Source of the DNA: an uncultured Psychrobacter sp.
GTDB lineage: Bacteria > Pseudomonadota > Gammaproteobacteria > Pseudomonadales > Moraxellaceae
Direction of reading: 5' to 3'
Assembly: GCF_947500265.1 (NCBI RefSeq)
Contig: NZ_CANMRN010000003.1
Coordinates: 310,001 to 374,000 of the forward strand
Length of the DNA: 64,000 nucleotides
The position numbers and the translations under genes were made by a program. Shown here piece after piece: positions 56,464 through 64,000 of the stretch. A model generated the notes under the pieces. It was not told the origin of the DNA and made no database searches. It was given only the letters and a program-made list of their open reading frames with translations. Each line of letters opens with the position of its first letter. Positions within the stretch are counted from its first letter, which is position 1.

Positions 56464-57141
56464 TTAGCTATTGTCTGTTTGAGCAGCGGCTTTATTGATA
56501 ACTAGCATGCAACTGTAGAACTCACATTTTGCTAGCTCTATCTTTTGTCCACCGACAATTCTATTCTTGATGATTTGGCTATTGAGCATATCAGCAACCA
56601 TTTTACCGCCATCATCACCCATCAATTGACGTGATAGCTGATAGGCTTTTTTGGCGTGGTTTTGGCTCAGCTCTTTTTCTTTGTCTGTGTCAGTAGGATT
56701 GGCATAGTACCAGCCAAGCTCTAGATATTTTTCAGAATCGATGATATCTAGATAAGGCGCGTCCGTTTTCATAAAGCGATATTTTGCCGCTGGATTACTG
56801 GCATAGTCTAGGCTGTTTTCATCCGTGCTCATCACTTCGCCAAACACCGATTTTATACTATCTAACTCGTCCACCGCGAGCGACTCAACCTTATCCGTAC
56901 CCCATGCTGCGACATCATATCTCACTGGCGTGCCTTGCTGAGCAGTGGCGCCATCTAGGTCAGGATTGTTTGCGCTGTCCTGTACTGGCTCATTCGTTGT
57001 TGCCTGCTCAGTGGTCTCAGCATCTGGATTTGGAGCATCTTCTTTGGTGCTGTCACAGCCACTGAGCGTCACACCAACTGCCATTATCATACCGACTAGA
57101 AGGGTCTGTAGGTTAGGATTCCACATGGATAATTTACTCAC
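56464..57141 (-). CDS. Hypothetical lipoprotein upstream of pabC
   Basis: 225 residues. Lipoprotein signal with lipobox VTLSGC (Cys29), then a 40-residue acidic Thr/Glu/Gln-rich linker and a folded part of about 150 residues (YDVAAWGTDKVESLAVDELDSIKSVFGEV..., YLDIIDSEKYLELGWYYANPTDTDKEKELSQNHAKKAYQLSRQLMGDDGGKMVADMLNSQ). No recognised family. The stop is 3 bp before pabC, indicating translational coupling. Likely attached to a membrane in the periplasm. Confidence 0.75.
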   Translation of the reverse strand: MSKLSMWNPNLQTLLVGMIMAVGVTLSGCDSTKEDAPNPDAETTEQATTNEPVQDSANNPDLDGATAQQGTPVRYDVAAWGTDKVESLAVDELDSIKSVFGEVMSTDENSLDYASNPAAKYRFMKTDAPYLDIIDSEKYLELGWYYANPTDTDKEKELSQNHAKKAYQLSRQLMGDDGGKMVADMLNSQIIKNRIVGGQKIELAKCEFYSCMLVINKAAAQTDNS

Positions 57142-57616
57142 ACTTTTAGATTGATCTCGAAATAGTATTAACGAGCTGGCAGGAACGCCGCTGATAACGA
57201 ATAGTTTTCAATAAAGAGCATATTTCACAAATATTATAATCTAGCAGTCATTACAGCATATTGATATAGGTTTCCATATTTTATAGTTTACCCAACTGCT
57301 CAGCACTTGACTACCTTTTACGTTACGCGGAGCACTCCCCGAGAGTACAGATTTGTTAAATATATAACGTACCAAAACGACCTTCTCTTTAGTAGAAAGT
57401 AGAAAACTGCTTGCGCGTGTTTTGCGTATGTTTGCCTCAATGTCACAATTTATTTTCAAAAGCGATAAGGTAGCTTCTGACTAACAATGTCACTTCCTAA
57501 TCATTGATTGGTAATGGCCTCTTGGTTTGTCAATCATAGCGTTATCCCTTATGATGATTGAGCGCCACTTATTACTTCTTTGATAGTATTTTTATTCTCT
57601 AGCCAGCGGACTACTT
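57142..57616. other. Divergent intergenic region, lipoprotein / aroE
   Basis: 475 bp. A 72-codon frame on the minus strand (57241-57459) has no ribosome-binding site and an atypical composition, so I do not call it. No clear repeat or terminator. Confidence 0.35.
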
Positions 57617-58480
57617 ATGACCCAACACTTTATCGTTATTGGCAATCCAATCGCCCATAGTAAATCTCCTGAGATTCATGAGCAGTTTGCTATCCAAGCA
57701 GGGATTGATATTAGCTATCAGCGTCAGTACTGCCCTGATGATGCCGCCAGTTTTACAGCTGTCGTTGAGGCGTTTTTTTGCGGTGGCGGTGTGGGCGCTA
57801 ACGTGACAGTTCCTTTTAAACAAGTTGCTTATGATTGCTGTGCGGCGCGTGGTGGCTTATCAGAACATGCCAAGACGGCAGGCGCGGTCAATACATTACT
57901 GTTGAACAAAGCACTATTAGAAAGTGGCGTACCAACCACGGAAGCACTCTATGGTGATAACACGGATGGACAAGGACTTATCAATCACATTATGAGTATG
58001 GGCTGGCAGCTGACCGATGCTCGTGTGGCGCTAATAGGTGCAGGCGGTGCAGCGCGTGGCGTAATATTGCCATTATTTGAAGCAAGTATTGGCTCTCTCA
58101 TGATTGCCAATCGCACCGTGTCTAAGGCAGCTGATTTGGTAAATGAGCTCAGTGCGGCCAGCTCAGTGATTGATGACCAACATATTGAGGTTTGTGCCAC
58201 CAATGAACTAAGTGGCTCTTTTGACATTATTATTAATGCCACTTCTATCGGTCTATCAGGCGATACGTTGCCGCTGGCTGATACTCTAAACTGTCAGTAC
58301 GCTTACGACATGATGTATGGTCGTCCGCTACCGTTTTTGCAGCACTTTGCCGCTCGTGGCGCACAGACCTCAGAAGGCTACGGTATGCTTATCGGTCAAG
58401 CCGCTTTAAGTTTTGAGCGTTGGACTGGGCATACTATCGATGTCGCACAAGCGACAACAGCGCTAAATAAAGACAGTTAA
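57617..58480 (+). CDS. aroE: Shikimate dehydrogenase (NADP+)
   Basis: Reduces 3-dehydroshikimate to shikimate. 287 residues. FIVIGNPIAHSKSPEIHEQFA near 5-25, GGVGANVTVPFKQVAYDCC near 57-75 (catalytic Lys), AGAVNTLLL near 93-101, DNTDGQGLINHI near 115-126 (catalytic Asp), ALIGAGGAARGVILPL near 138-153 and NRTVSKAADLVNEL near 162-175. The start MTQHFIVIGNP is the first in-frame ATG with a family-like sequence. Confidence 0.96.
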   Translation: MTQHFIVIGNPIAHSKSPEIHEQFAIQAGIDISYQRQYCPDDAASFTAVVEAFFCGGGVGANVTVPFKQVAYDCCAARGGLSEHAKTAGAVNTLLLNKALLESGVPTTEALYGDNTDGQGLINHIMSMGWQLTDARVALIGAGGAARGVILPLFEASIGSLMIANRTVSKAADLVNELSAASSVIDDQHIEVCATNELSGSFDIIINATSIGLSGDTLPLADTLNCQYAYDMMYGRPLPFLQHFAARGAQTSEGYGMLIGQAALSFERWTGHTIDVAQATTALNKDS

Positions 58481-58510
58481 TCAAAACAAAGCATTGTAGA
58501 GCTATGACTA

Positions 58511-59632
58511 TTAACTAAAACGTAGTAACAACCAATTTTCAAAACGGCGTAGCGGTACACGCAATCGCGTAGAGTGTATCGCTAGACCACCACTCAATCC
58601 AATCACACAGCCGAGCACCGTATCAATCATACGCGCTTGGATAACGTCCCCAGCGACTGGAGGCACTGACATCGTACTACCATACTCGGCGATAAATATC
58701 GTCAGCGGCGTGATAAATATCACCGCCAGTCCATAATGCCGATCGACAAACGATTCAATCAAAAACATCATACACAGTATCCCGATAGCGATGCCCCATC
58801 CTGATAGTCCCCAAGACAGCATCCAACCTGCCACGCCCATGCCAGCCAACGTACCCAATAATCGATGCAACTGTTTGATCCACATGGTTCGTAGCTGCAT
58901 ACCTTGGATGATAATAAAGCAGCTCATCGCTACCCAATATGGATAAGGCAGCTCTAACAGAACGGCAACGACCAACGCCAAACTAACAAAACTTACCACG
59001 ATAAGACTATCGCTAATCATATCAGGCTGATAATCATAAACAGGTATAGAAGCAACAGGACGCGTCGCCAATAAGAACAAACTATAGAGTAGCGCTAGCA
59101 ACATCGAGGAGCCACTACCCAATATCACAAGCCCTATCGCTGAGAGCACTTGATCAATCGGCACGGGGATAAATAGCGCAATCGCACCCGCCATCAACAC
59201 AAACAATCCTGCTGGTGGTGGTTGCCGATAGTAACGACCTAACATCACTACGCTAATACCAATCAGCATAAACACAGGTAGCCGAAGTACTGGTAATAGC
59301 TGCGCGATCAGACCCAGTGCAAAGCTAAGTATCATCGCAAACCCCCAAGCCATAACTGTCACTAGCCGATGTGGTAGCCCTCCTGCAAATGGTAGGTTTA
59401 AAATAATCATCGAGCCTAGCGATGCTTTGATACCTGAAGACAAGTCACCAAAATAAGCCCCTACAAACACCGGAAAGCTAATCGCAATCGCCGCGATGAT
59501 GGGCATATGCCATGGTCGCTGACTGCGATTGACTGTGAGTAAATGATTCAGCTCACCATCGATTAACCACTTGATACGAGTTAATAGTGCGCTTAACCAA
59601 GAGGCTCGCTGTTGCTTTTTTGAGGTACTCAT
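58511..59632 (-). CDS. FUSC-type membrane protein (YccS/aromatic acid exporter-like)
   Basis: 373 residues with about ten hydrophobic segments in two blocks. The first begins AAIAISFPVFVGAYFGDLSSGIKASLGSMIILNLPFAGGLPHRLVTVMAWGF; the second has LPYPYWVAMSCFIIIQGMQLRTMWIKQLHRLLGTLAGMGVAGWMLSW near 229-275, the FUSC signature including the RxxGTxxG pattern. Such proteins are linked to export of aromatic acids or other toxic compounds. The C-terminal soluble domain of YccS is absent. Convergent with aroE and divergent from the acyl-CoA dehydrogenase gene. Confidence 0.8.
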   Translation of the reverse strand: MSTSKKQQRASWLSALLTRIKWLIDGELNHLLTVNRSQRPWHMPIIAAIAISFPVFVGAYFGDLSSGIKASLGSMIILNLPFAGGLPHRLVTVMAWGFAMILSFALGLIAQLLPVLRLPVFMLIGISVVMLGRYYRQPPPAGLFVLMAGAIALFIPVPIDQVLSAIGLVILGSGSSMLLALLYSLFLLATRPVASIPVYDYQPDMISDSLIVVSFVSLALVVAVLLELPYPYWVAMSCFIIIQGMQLRTMWIKQLHRLLGTLAGMGVAGWMLSWGLSGWGIAIGILCMMFLIESFVDRHYGLAVIFITPLTIFIAEYGSTMSVPPVAGDVIQARMIDTVLGCVIGLSGGLAIHSTRLRVPLRRFENWLLLRFS

Positions 59633-60014
59633 AAATGGCTTTTCCTATTTGATAAGTCCATTTTCCTTTGAATTTAGATGAGTCTACATAGCCCTTTATA
59701 GAATAATTTCAAGCGAAGATACAATTTACCTATACAAACTAAAATGAATTAATAACATAATTAATCATGAATAATAGTTATTAGTTGTATATTTGTCGCT
59801 GTTTAAGATTTATAATCATATCAACGCCATAACAGCTGTCCGTCACTAAAGACGTTCTAATAACTAACACACTGGAAAGCTGTCCACTAATAACTCACTT
59901 GATGACTAATATAACGTCTAGCTCATCTAAAATAAGTAAATATCGCTTACATAAGTTGTGACTCAAATATTGCGCCATAAGTCTATGATAGCGAACTAAC
60001 CAAAGAGAGCGATT
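59633..60014. other. Divergent intergenic region, FUSC protein / acyl-CoA dehydrogenase
   Basis: 382 bp, AT-rich. AGCTGTCC occurs twice, 43 bp apart (about 59834 and 59877), each followed by a CACTAA-like sequence; this could be a tandem regulator site. Nothing else recognised. Confidence 0.35.
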
Positions 60015-61835
60015 ATGTTAACTTACAAAGCCCCCTTACGTGATATCAAATTTTTGATTAATGATGTATTTGACTATCAGACACATTATAAAAGCTTAGA
60101 CAACGGCGAAAACGCTGATCCTGAAACTGTAGACATGATTCTACAAGGTATGGCTGACTTTGCTGAAAATGTCATTGCCCCGCTCTATCAATCAGGTGGT
60201 GAAGAAGGTTGTCATTTTGAAGATGGCGTCGTGACCACGCCAAAAGGCTTCAAAGAGGCTTATGACCAGTTTGTAGAAGGCGGCTGGCAAGGTATCTCAT
60301 ATCCTGAAGAATTCGGTGGTATGAATCTGCCAACGTCAATCAACCTTATCAAAGCTGAGATGATCGGTACTGCTAACTGGTCATGGTCAATGTATCCTGG
60401 TCTATCAACAGGTTGTATCAACACGCTGCTTCAGTACGGTACTGACGAGCAAAAAGCACTGTATTTACCTAAACTGGTCGAAGGCTCATGGGCAGGTACC
60501 ATGTGTCTGACTGAGCCACAGTGTGGTACGGATTTGGGTCAAGTTAAATCAAAAGCCATTCCACAAGATGACGGTACCTACAAAATCAGCGGTACCAAAA
60601 TCTTTATCTCAAGCGGTGAGCATGACTTAACAGATAACATCGTCCATATCGTCCTAGCACGCCTACCAAATGCACCAGAAGGCACGCGCGGTATCTCACT
60701 ATTTATCGTACCAAAATTCACCCCGAATGCTGAAGGTGAAGCTGGCGAGCGCAATGCCGTTGTTTGTGGTTCAATTGAGCACAAAATGGGCATCAGCGCA
60801 TCTTCGACGTGTGTATTGAACTTTGATGGCGCAGTCGGCTACCTAATCGGCGAACCGCATAAAGGCCTAAAAGCTATGTTCACTTTTATGAACACGGCTC
60901 GTATCGGTACTGGTATCCAAGGTCTGGCGCATACTGAATTGTCTTTCCAAAACGCCTTGCCATATGCCAAAGAACGCCGTTCTATGCGTACGCTATCTGG
61001 TACTAAAGATCCTGAAAAGGTAGCTGATGCTATTATCCATCATGCCGACGTACGCCGTATGCTACTGACGCAAAAAGCCTTTGCTGAAGGCGGTCGCTCA
61101 ATGATTTATCATTCAGCACGTTATGCAGATAAAATGGCACAAGGTATCGTCAATGGCGATGATGAAGAATTCGAAAAGTGGGACGACAAATTGGGCTTCT
61201 ATACGCCAATTCTAAAAGGCTTCTTAACTGAGCTAGGTATCGAAGCTGCTAAGCATGGTCAGCAAGTCTATGGTGGTCACGGCTACATCAAAGAATGGGG
61301 CATGGAGCAAATCGCTCGTGATGCTCGTATCGCAACGATGTACGAAGGCACCACTGGCGTACAAGCACTTGATCTACTAGGTCGTAAGGTTATCTTACAG
61401 TCTAAAGGTAAGATTATCCGTGACTACACGTCAAGCATCATGAAATGGTGTGGCGAGTACGCACTCGATAAAGAAATGCGTAAATTCGTTTGGGCACTGA
61501 CCAAACTATGTGCTGAGTGGAACACCTTGACTGTTCGCTTGATGCTGATGGCACGTAAAGATCGTGAAATCATCTCAGCAGCGTCAGAGGATTTCCTAAT
61601 GTACTCAGGCTACGTAATGATGGGTTATCATTGGGCTCGTATGGCAGCAGTAGCTTATGAAAAGCTAGAAAATGGCGGCACAGAAGCACCAGAATTCTAC
61701 AAAGCAAAAATTCAGACTGCTGAATTCTACTTTGATAAGTTGCTACCACGCACGTCTGGTCACGCAGAAGCGATGGTTGCTCCAAGCGAAAGCATGACAT
61801 CAATGGAAATCAATCACTTTGCTTTCTTAGATTAA
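60015..61835 (+). CDS. Acyl-CoA dehydrogenase with C-terminal extension
   Basis: First oxidation step of beta-oxidation. 606 residues: an N-terminal extension, the core with GGWQGISYPEEFGGMNLP near 89-106, MCLTEPQCGTDLGQVKSKA near 162-180 (FAD contact), KIFISSGEHDLTDNIVHIVLARL near 195-217, MGISASSTCVLNFDGAVGYLIGEPHKGL near 258-285, and YEGTTGVQALDLLGRKVILQSKGK near 444-467 with the catalytic acid region before it. The C-terminal domain (about 470-606) is the Z-type domain of the long ACAD group (DmdC/FadE-like). It carries no FadE-specific N-terminal membrane segment. Substrate length unknown. Confidence 0.92.
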   Translation: MLTYKAPLRDIKFLINDVFDYQTHYKSLDNGENADPETVDMILQGMADFAENVIAPLYQSGGEEGCHFEDGVVTTPKGFKEAYDQFVEGGWQGISYPEEFGGMNLPTSINLIKAEMIGTANWSWSMYPGLSTGCINTLLQYGTDEQKALYLPKLVEGSWAGTMCLTEPQCGTDLGQVKSKAIPQDDGTYKISGTKIFISSGEHDLTDNIVHIVLARLPNAPEGTRGISLFIVPKFTPNAEGEAGERNAVVCGSIEHKMGISASSTCVLNFDGAVGYLIGEPHKGLKAMFTFMNTARIGTGIQGLAHTELSFQNALPYAKERRSMRTLSGTKDPEKVADAIIHHADVRRMLLTQKAFAEGGRSMIYHSARYADKMAQGIVNGDDEEFEKWDDKLGFYTPILKGFLTELGIEAAKHGQQVYGGHGYIKEWGMEQIARDARIATMYEGTTGVQALDLLGRKVILQSKGKIIRDYTSSIMKWCGEYALDKEMRKFVWALTKLCAEWNTLTVRLMLMARKDREIISAASEDFLMYSGYVMMGYHWARMAAVAYEKLENGGTEAPEFYKAKIQTAEFYFDKLLPRTSGHAEAMVAPSESMTSMEINHFAFLD

Positions 61836-61861
61836 AATTGACTAAAACCGCATCTATAATC

Positions 61862-61897
61862 AATAAAAAAGCGCCTATCATTTAGGCGCTTTTTTGT
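61862..61897 (+). terminator. Rho-independent terminator after acyl-CoA dehydrogenase
   Basis: Stem AAAAAAGCGCCTA / TAGGCGCTTTTTT with a 5-nt loop. Confidence 0.92.
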
Positions 61898-61957
61898 GCT
61901 TAACTGAAAACATGCTTATTTAGAATCCACAGCAACTAGCAGATTTAGGAGCAAGCT

Positions 61958-62428
61958 ATGCCAATACCCTATTACAAAGCTGCCGCGTTAGCCACACGCT
62001 GTATGCAAACATTGGTAATTAGCACTGTACTAGCAAGTATGTCTGCAAATAGTGCGACTGCTAAAAATAGCGATACCCCTATTCATTTTACAGAAGGTGC
62101 TATTAGTAGCGTCGTCACTGGTAAATTAAATCACAATGACAATGAACGCTGGTATCGTTTTGACGCTACACGCGGACAGTATGCCATGATAAATATTACC
62201 CCACTTGCGGGAACATCTGAGACTGCCAATGTCGGCGTATTACATATGCCGAACGGTATACAAGATGGCGGTAAAGGCGGTATCGTCTATCAAGGCTGCT
62301 TACCTGCGACGGGCACATATCGATTGCGTATCGCCCGCAATCTTATGGCTACCGAAGGCAAAATTGCGGGCTACAAGGTTGAAGTAATAATAATACCAAC
62401 GTATGCCAGTCAGTCTTTATGCAAATGA
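61958..62428 (+). CDS. Secreted PPC-like beta-sandwich protein
   Basis: 156 residues. A signal peptide with hydrophobic core LVISTVLASMSANSATA (about 19-36). The mature part reads AISSVVTGKLNHNDNERWYRFDATRGQYAMINITPL...GIVYQGCLPATGTYRLRIARNLMATEGKIAGYKVEVIII, the strand pattern of bacterial pre-peptidase C-terminal (PPC)-like domains: release from signal peptide, WYRFDA, GTYRLRI. Two Cys (QGC, SLC) could form a disulfide. AGGAGCAAG precedes the ATG. Function unknown. Confidence 0.7.
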   Translation: MPIPYYKAAALATRCMQTLVISTVLASMSANSATAKNSDTPIHFTEGAISSVVTGKLNHNDNERWYRFDATRGQYAMINITPLAGTSETANVGVLHMPNGIQDGGKGGIVYQGCLPATGTYRLRIARNLMATEGKIAGYKVEVIIIPTYASQSLCK

Positions 62429-62538
62429 TTGTAATCATTTAACTTTGGCAACTTTAGCCTACGAGCAGTCGCTTTTTTAAACAAACAGTTTTTGAGAAGG
62501 TGATTTTTAAAATACAGTTTTCGAAAAGGCAAGTACTG

Positions 62539-62913
62539 TTAACTACCAAGCATTTTCTTATGATACACCGCACTTATCTCTTCAACTTCTACACATATCT
62601 GCAATGCTGCACGCCCTGACTGCTCTGCGCCTATTTTTTCCTCGATAGTAGCAACCAACAGCTCAGCCAACTGGTCACGAGTGGCCATATCACGTCCGCT
62701 CATCAGCTTTAGATGAGCATAAATAAATCCATTTGTTTGCTCATCGTCTTCAACACCTACTAGAAATGACTTAATAGGTACAATGCGTGCTTTTATATCA
62801 GTAGGCAGCTTGAACTGACCACTATCCCACAATGCTTTGTTTAGCGATTTGAGCAATGATTCTTCGTGAGCGATACTGACGTTGGGTGTCACTTGAATGG
62901 TTAAATGTGGCAT
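62539..62913 (-). CDS. 5-carboxymethyl-2-hydroxymuconate isomerase-like (CHMI) protein
   Basis: 124 residues from ATG 62913 (MPHLTIQVTPN), chosen because AAGGA lies seven bases upstream and because removal of Met exposes the catalytic Pro1 of this tautomerase fold; an ATG two codons earlier would bury it. GFIYAHLKLMSGRDMATRDQLAELLVA near 62-88 matches CHMI proteins. In E. coli HpaF/HpcD acts in homoprotocatechuate breakdown, but no other gene of that pathway is nearby, so the substrate here may differ. Confidence 0.82.
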   Translation of the reverse strand: MPHLTIQVTPNVSIAHEESLLKSLNKALWDSGQFKLPTDIKARIVPIKSFLVGVEDDEQTNGFIYAHLKLMSGRDMATRDQLAELLVATIEEKIGAEQSGRAALQICVEVEEISAVYHKKMLGS

Positions 62914-63118
62914 GAGCATGTCCTTAAATGTAGATAAAAATTAATAGATAAGCTGGCGTATAAGTCTACGCCTTATCGCTATGGTCAATCTACAACAATC
63001 TTGCGCCAAAATATCTTCAATACAAGCGAACTCGGTGTAAATTAGGCATGAATACACTTAGCAAAACTATCGGCACGGCCATTTTGTAATAGGCAGATTA
63101 TAGCTACCGTAGAATCTT

Positions 63119-63607
63119 TTATTCATCAGTAATAGCGTCAAAGCAAGCATCAAGCGTTGTGGCTAATTGTGCAGGCGGCAATTCAATCTCTAGACCGCGG
63201 CGGCCACCGCTCACATAGACAGTGACTTGATCTTGAGCTGTGCTATCTATCACGGTTTTTAGTCGCTTCTTTTGACCCAGTGGACTGACGCCACCCAACA
63301 CATAGCCTGTACTTCGTTCTACTTGTTTTGGGTCGGCCATCTGCACTTTTTTGCAGGATAGCAATTTGTTAGAAGATAGCGCCTTAGCCATTTTTTTAAA
63401 ATTAAGTGTTTTATCGACTGGCAATATCGCCACAGCGAGCACACCAGTATCGGTAATCACTACTAAAGTTTTGAACACCTGTGTCACCGCTACGCCTAGC
63501 TTTTCTGCGGCTTCTAAGCCAAACGATGCAGCATTACTGTCGTGAGTATATTCGTGTACTTGGTAATCAAGGTTACGTTTTTTGGCAAGATCAATAGCTG
63601 GAGTCAT
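63119..63607 (-). CDS. ybaK: Cys-tRNA(Pro)/Cys-tRNA(Cys) deacylase YbaK
   Basis: Hydrolyses cysteine mischarged on tRNA-Pro. 162 residues, normal length. EYTHDSNAASFGLEAAEKLGV near 19-39, VFKTLVVITDTGVLAVAILPVDKTLNFKKMAKAL near 44-77 (YbaK lysine in VFKTL), VERSTGYVLGGVSPLGQKKRL near 95-115, and VSGGRRGLEIELPP near 130-143. Start MTPAIDLAKKRNLDYQ. No prolyl-tRNA synthetase gene nearby. Confidence 0.93.
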   Translation of the reverse strand: MTPAIDLAKKRNLDYQVHEYTHDSNAASFGLEAAEKLGVAVTQVFKTLVVITDTGVLAVAILPVDKTLNFKKMAKALSSNKLLSCKKVQMADPKQVERSTGYVLGGVSPLGQKKRLKTVIDSTAQDQVTVYVSGGRRGLEIELPPAQLATTLDACFDAITDE

Positions 63608-63854
63608 AGGTTCTAAGCTTAATAAAATGAAATTGAAAAGTAGACGCTATATTTATGAGTCATCGGTGATAAAAATATATTATTACCCTAAATATATGAA
63701 CTTTCAAATGTTTGAGCATTTTGTATAATTTGTCACTCACTACAGCGTAACCAAACCGTATTAATATTGGTAGTATATACAGACACTATATATCGCTTTG
63801 GTGGCTTTTATGGCATCATAAGCGCAACATATTTGACTATTTTTGATACTGATT

Positions 63855-64000
63855 ATGATACCGAAGTTCCTAAAAAAACGGATTTTTAAAGCGCCGGTCT
63901 CGACTGACCGTACGTCTGAAACTGACACTGCTGAAACTGATGGCAATGCAATCGCTACGAAGCCTTATTCTAATGCACCGATCAATCAGCTGTATCGTAA
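63855..64000 (+). CDS. Start of an unidentified gene, cut by the right edge
   Basis: From ATG 63855 the frame MIPKFLKKRIFKAPVSTDRTSETDTAETDGNAIATKPYSN... stays open to the window end. It is a basic N-terminus followed by a polar, Thr/Glu-rich stretch, too little to name. The ribosome-binding site is weak and the true start may differ. Confidence 0.45.
   Translation, partial: MIPKFLKKRIFKAPVSTDRTSETDTAETDGNAIATKPYSNAPINQLYR

Noticed and set aside
57241..57459. 72-codon minus-strand ORF between the lipoprotein gene and aroE
   Set aside because: No Shine-Dalgarno, no recognisable motif, atypical residue use; treated as chance.

Overview
The window is a chromosomal segment from a gammaproteobacterium of the family Moraxellaceae, most probably Psychrobacter. 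This rests on protein resemblance and on gene order that I recognise from Psychrobacter and Acinetobacter (hemA / TPR protein / lolB / ispE / tRNA-Gln / prs / rplY / pth; dapA / BamC-like lipoprotein / purC; pabC, mltG, tmk). No database search was possible. Most of it is housekeeping DNA with short intergenic gaps and many clear Rho-independent terminators, several of them bidirectional.

Layout. 1-8 kb: fadH (cut by the left edge), an acyl-CoA synthetase, a two-gene YeeE/YedE membrane pair for sulfur compounds, a class V aminotransferase and hemA. 8.5-18 kb: the TPR protein-lolB-ispE-prs-rplY-pth-panD block, with two identical tRNA-Gln genes and a probable attenuated leader before rplY, then a Ca2+/Na+ antiporter. 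18-31 kb: an RDD protein, tRNA-Arg, tRNA-Ser, thiD, yggT-proC, tilS, accA, ppx, a DUF962 protein, fadD, hemL and yjdM. 31-43 kb: a 176-bp MITE-like element, ygfZ, dadA, a molybdopterin oxidoreductase with a TetR regulator divergent from an Old Yellow Enzyme gene, csbD, two tandem PepSY-like lipoproteins, a NIF3/CutA-like protein, a 3-methyladenine DNA glycosylase and a barstar-like orphan. 43-51 kb: purC / BamC-like lipoprotein / dapA, a Deg protease, a CPA1 antiporter and tmk. 51.5-57 kb: mltG and pabC, normally adjacent, are separated by about 2.7 kb of accessory DNA. 57-64 kb: aroE, an FUSC-type protein, a long acyl-CoA dehydrogenase, a secreted PPC-like protein, a CHMI-like isomerase, ybaK and the start of one more gene.

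The most interesting locus is the island at 52.8-55.5 kb. It carries a full-length DpnI-like methyl-directed restriction endonuclease with the catalytic and zinc residues in place, and a small protein resembling the DpnD/PcfM family, a family named after a gene of the pneumococcal DpnI locus. Between them, on the opposite strand, lie two paralogous genes of unknown function. Each paralog is preceded by the same 47-bp module, which begins TGATCG and ends CGATCA, so a GATC site (the DpnI target when methylated) lies at both ends. The island sits compactly between pabC and mltG and looks like an acquired defence cassette with two unstudied partners.

Functional themes: fatty-acid degradation (fadH, two AMP-forming acyl-CoA ligases, a long acyl-CoA dehydrogenase), tetrapyrrole precursor synthesis (hemA, hemL), cofactor supply (ispE, panD, thiD, pabC), translation (four tRNAs, rplY, pth, tilS, ybaK) and the cell envelope (lolB, BamC-like lipoprotein, mltG, Deg protease).
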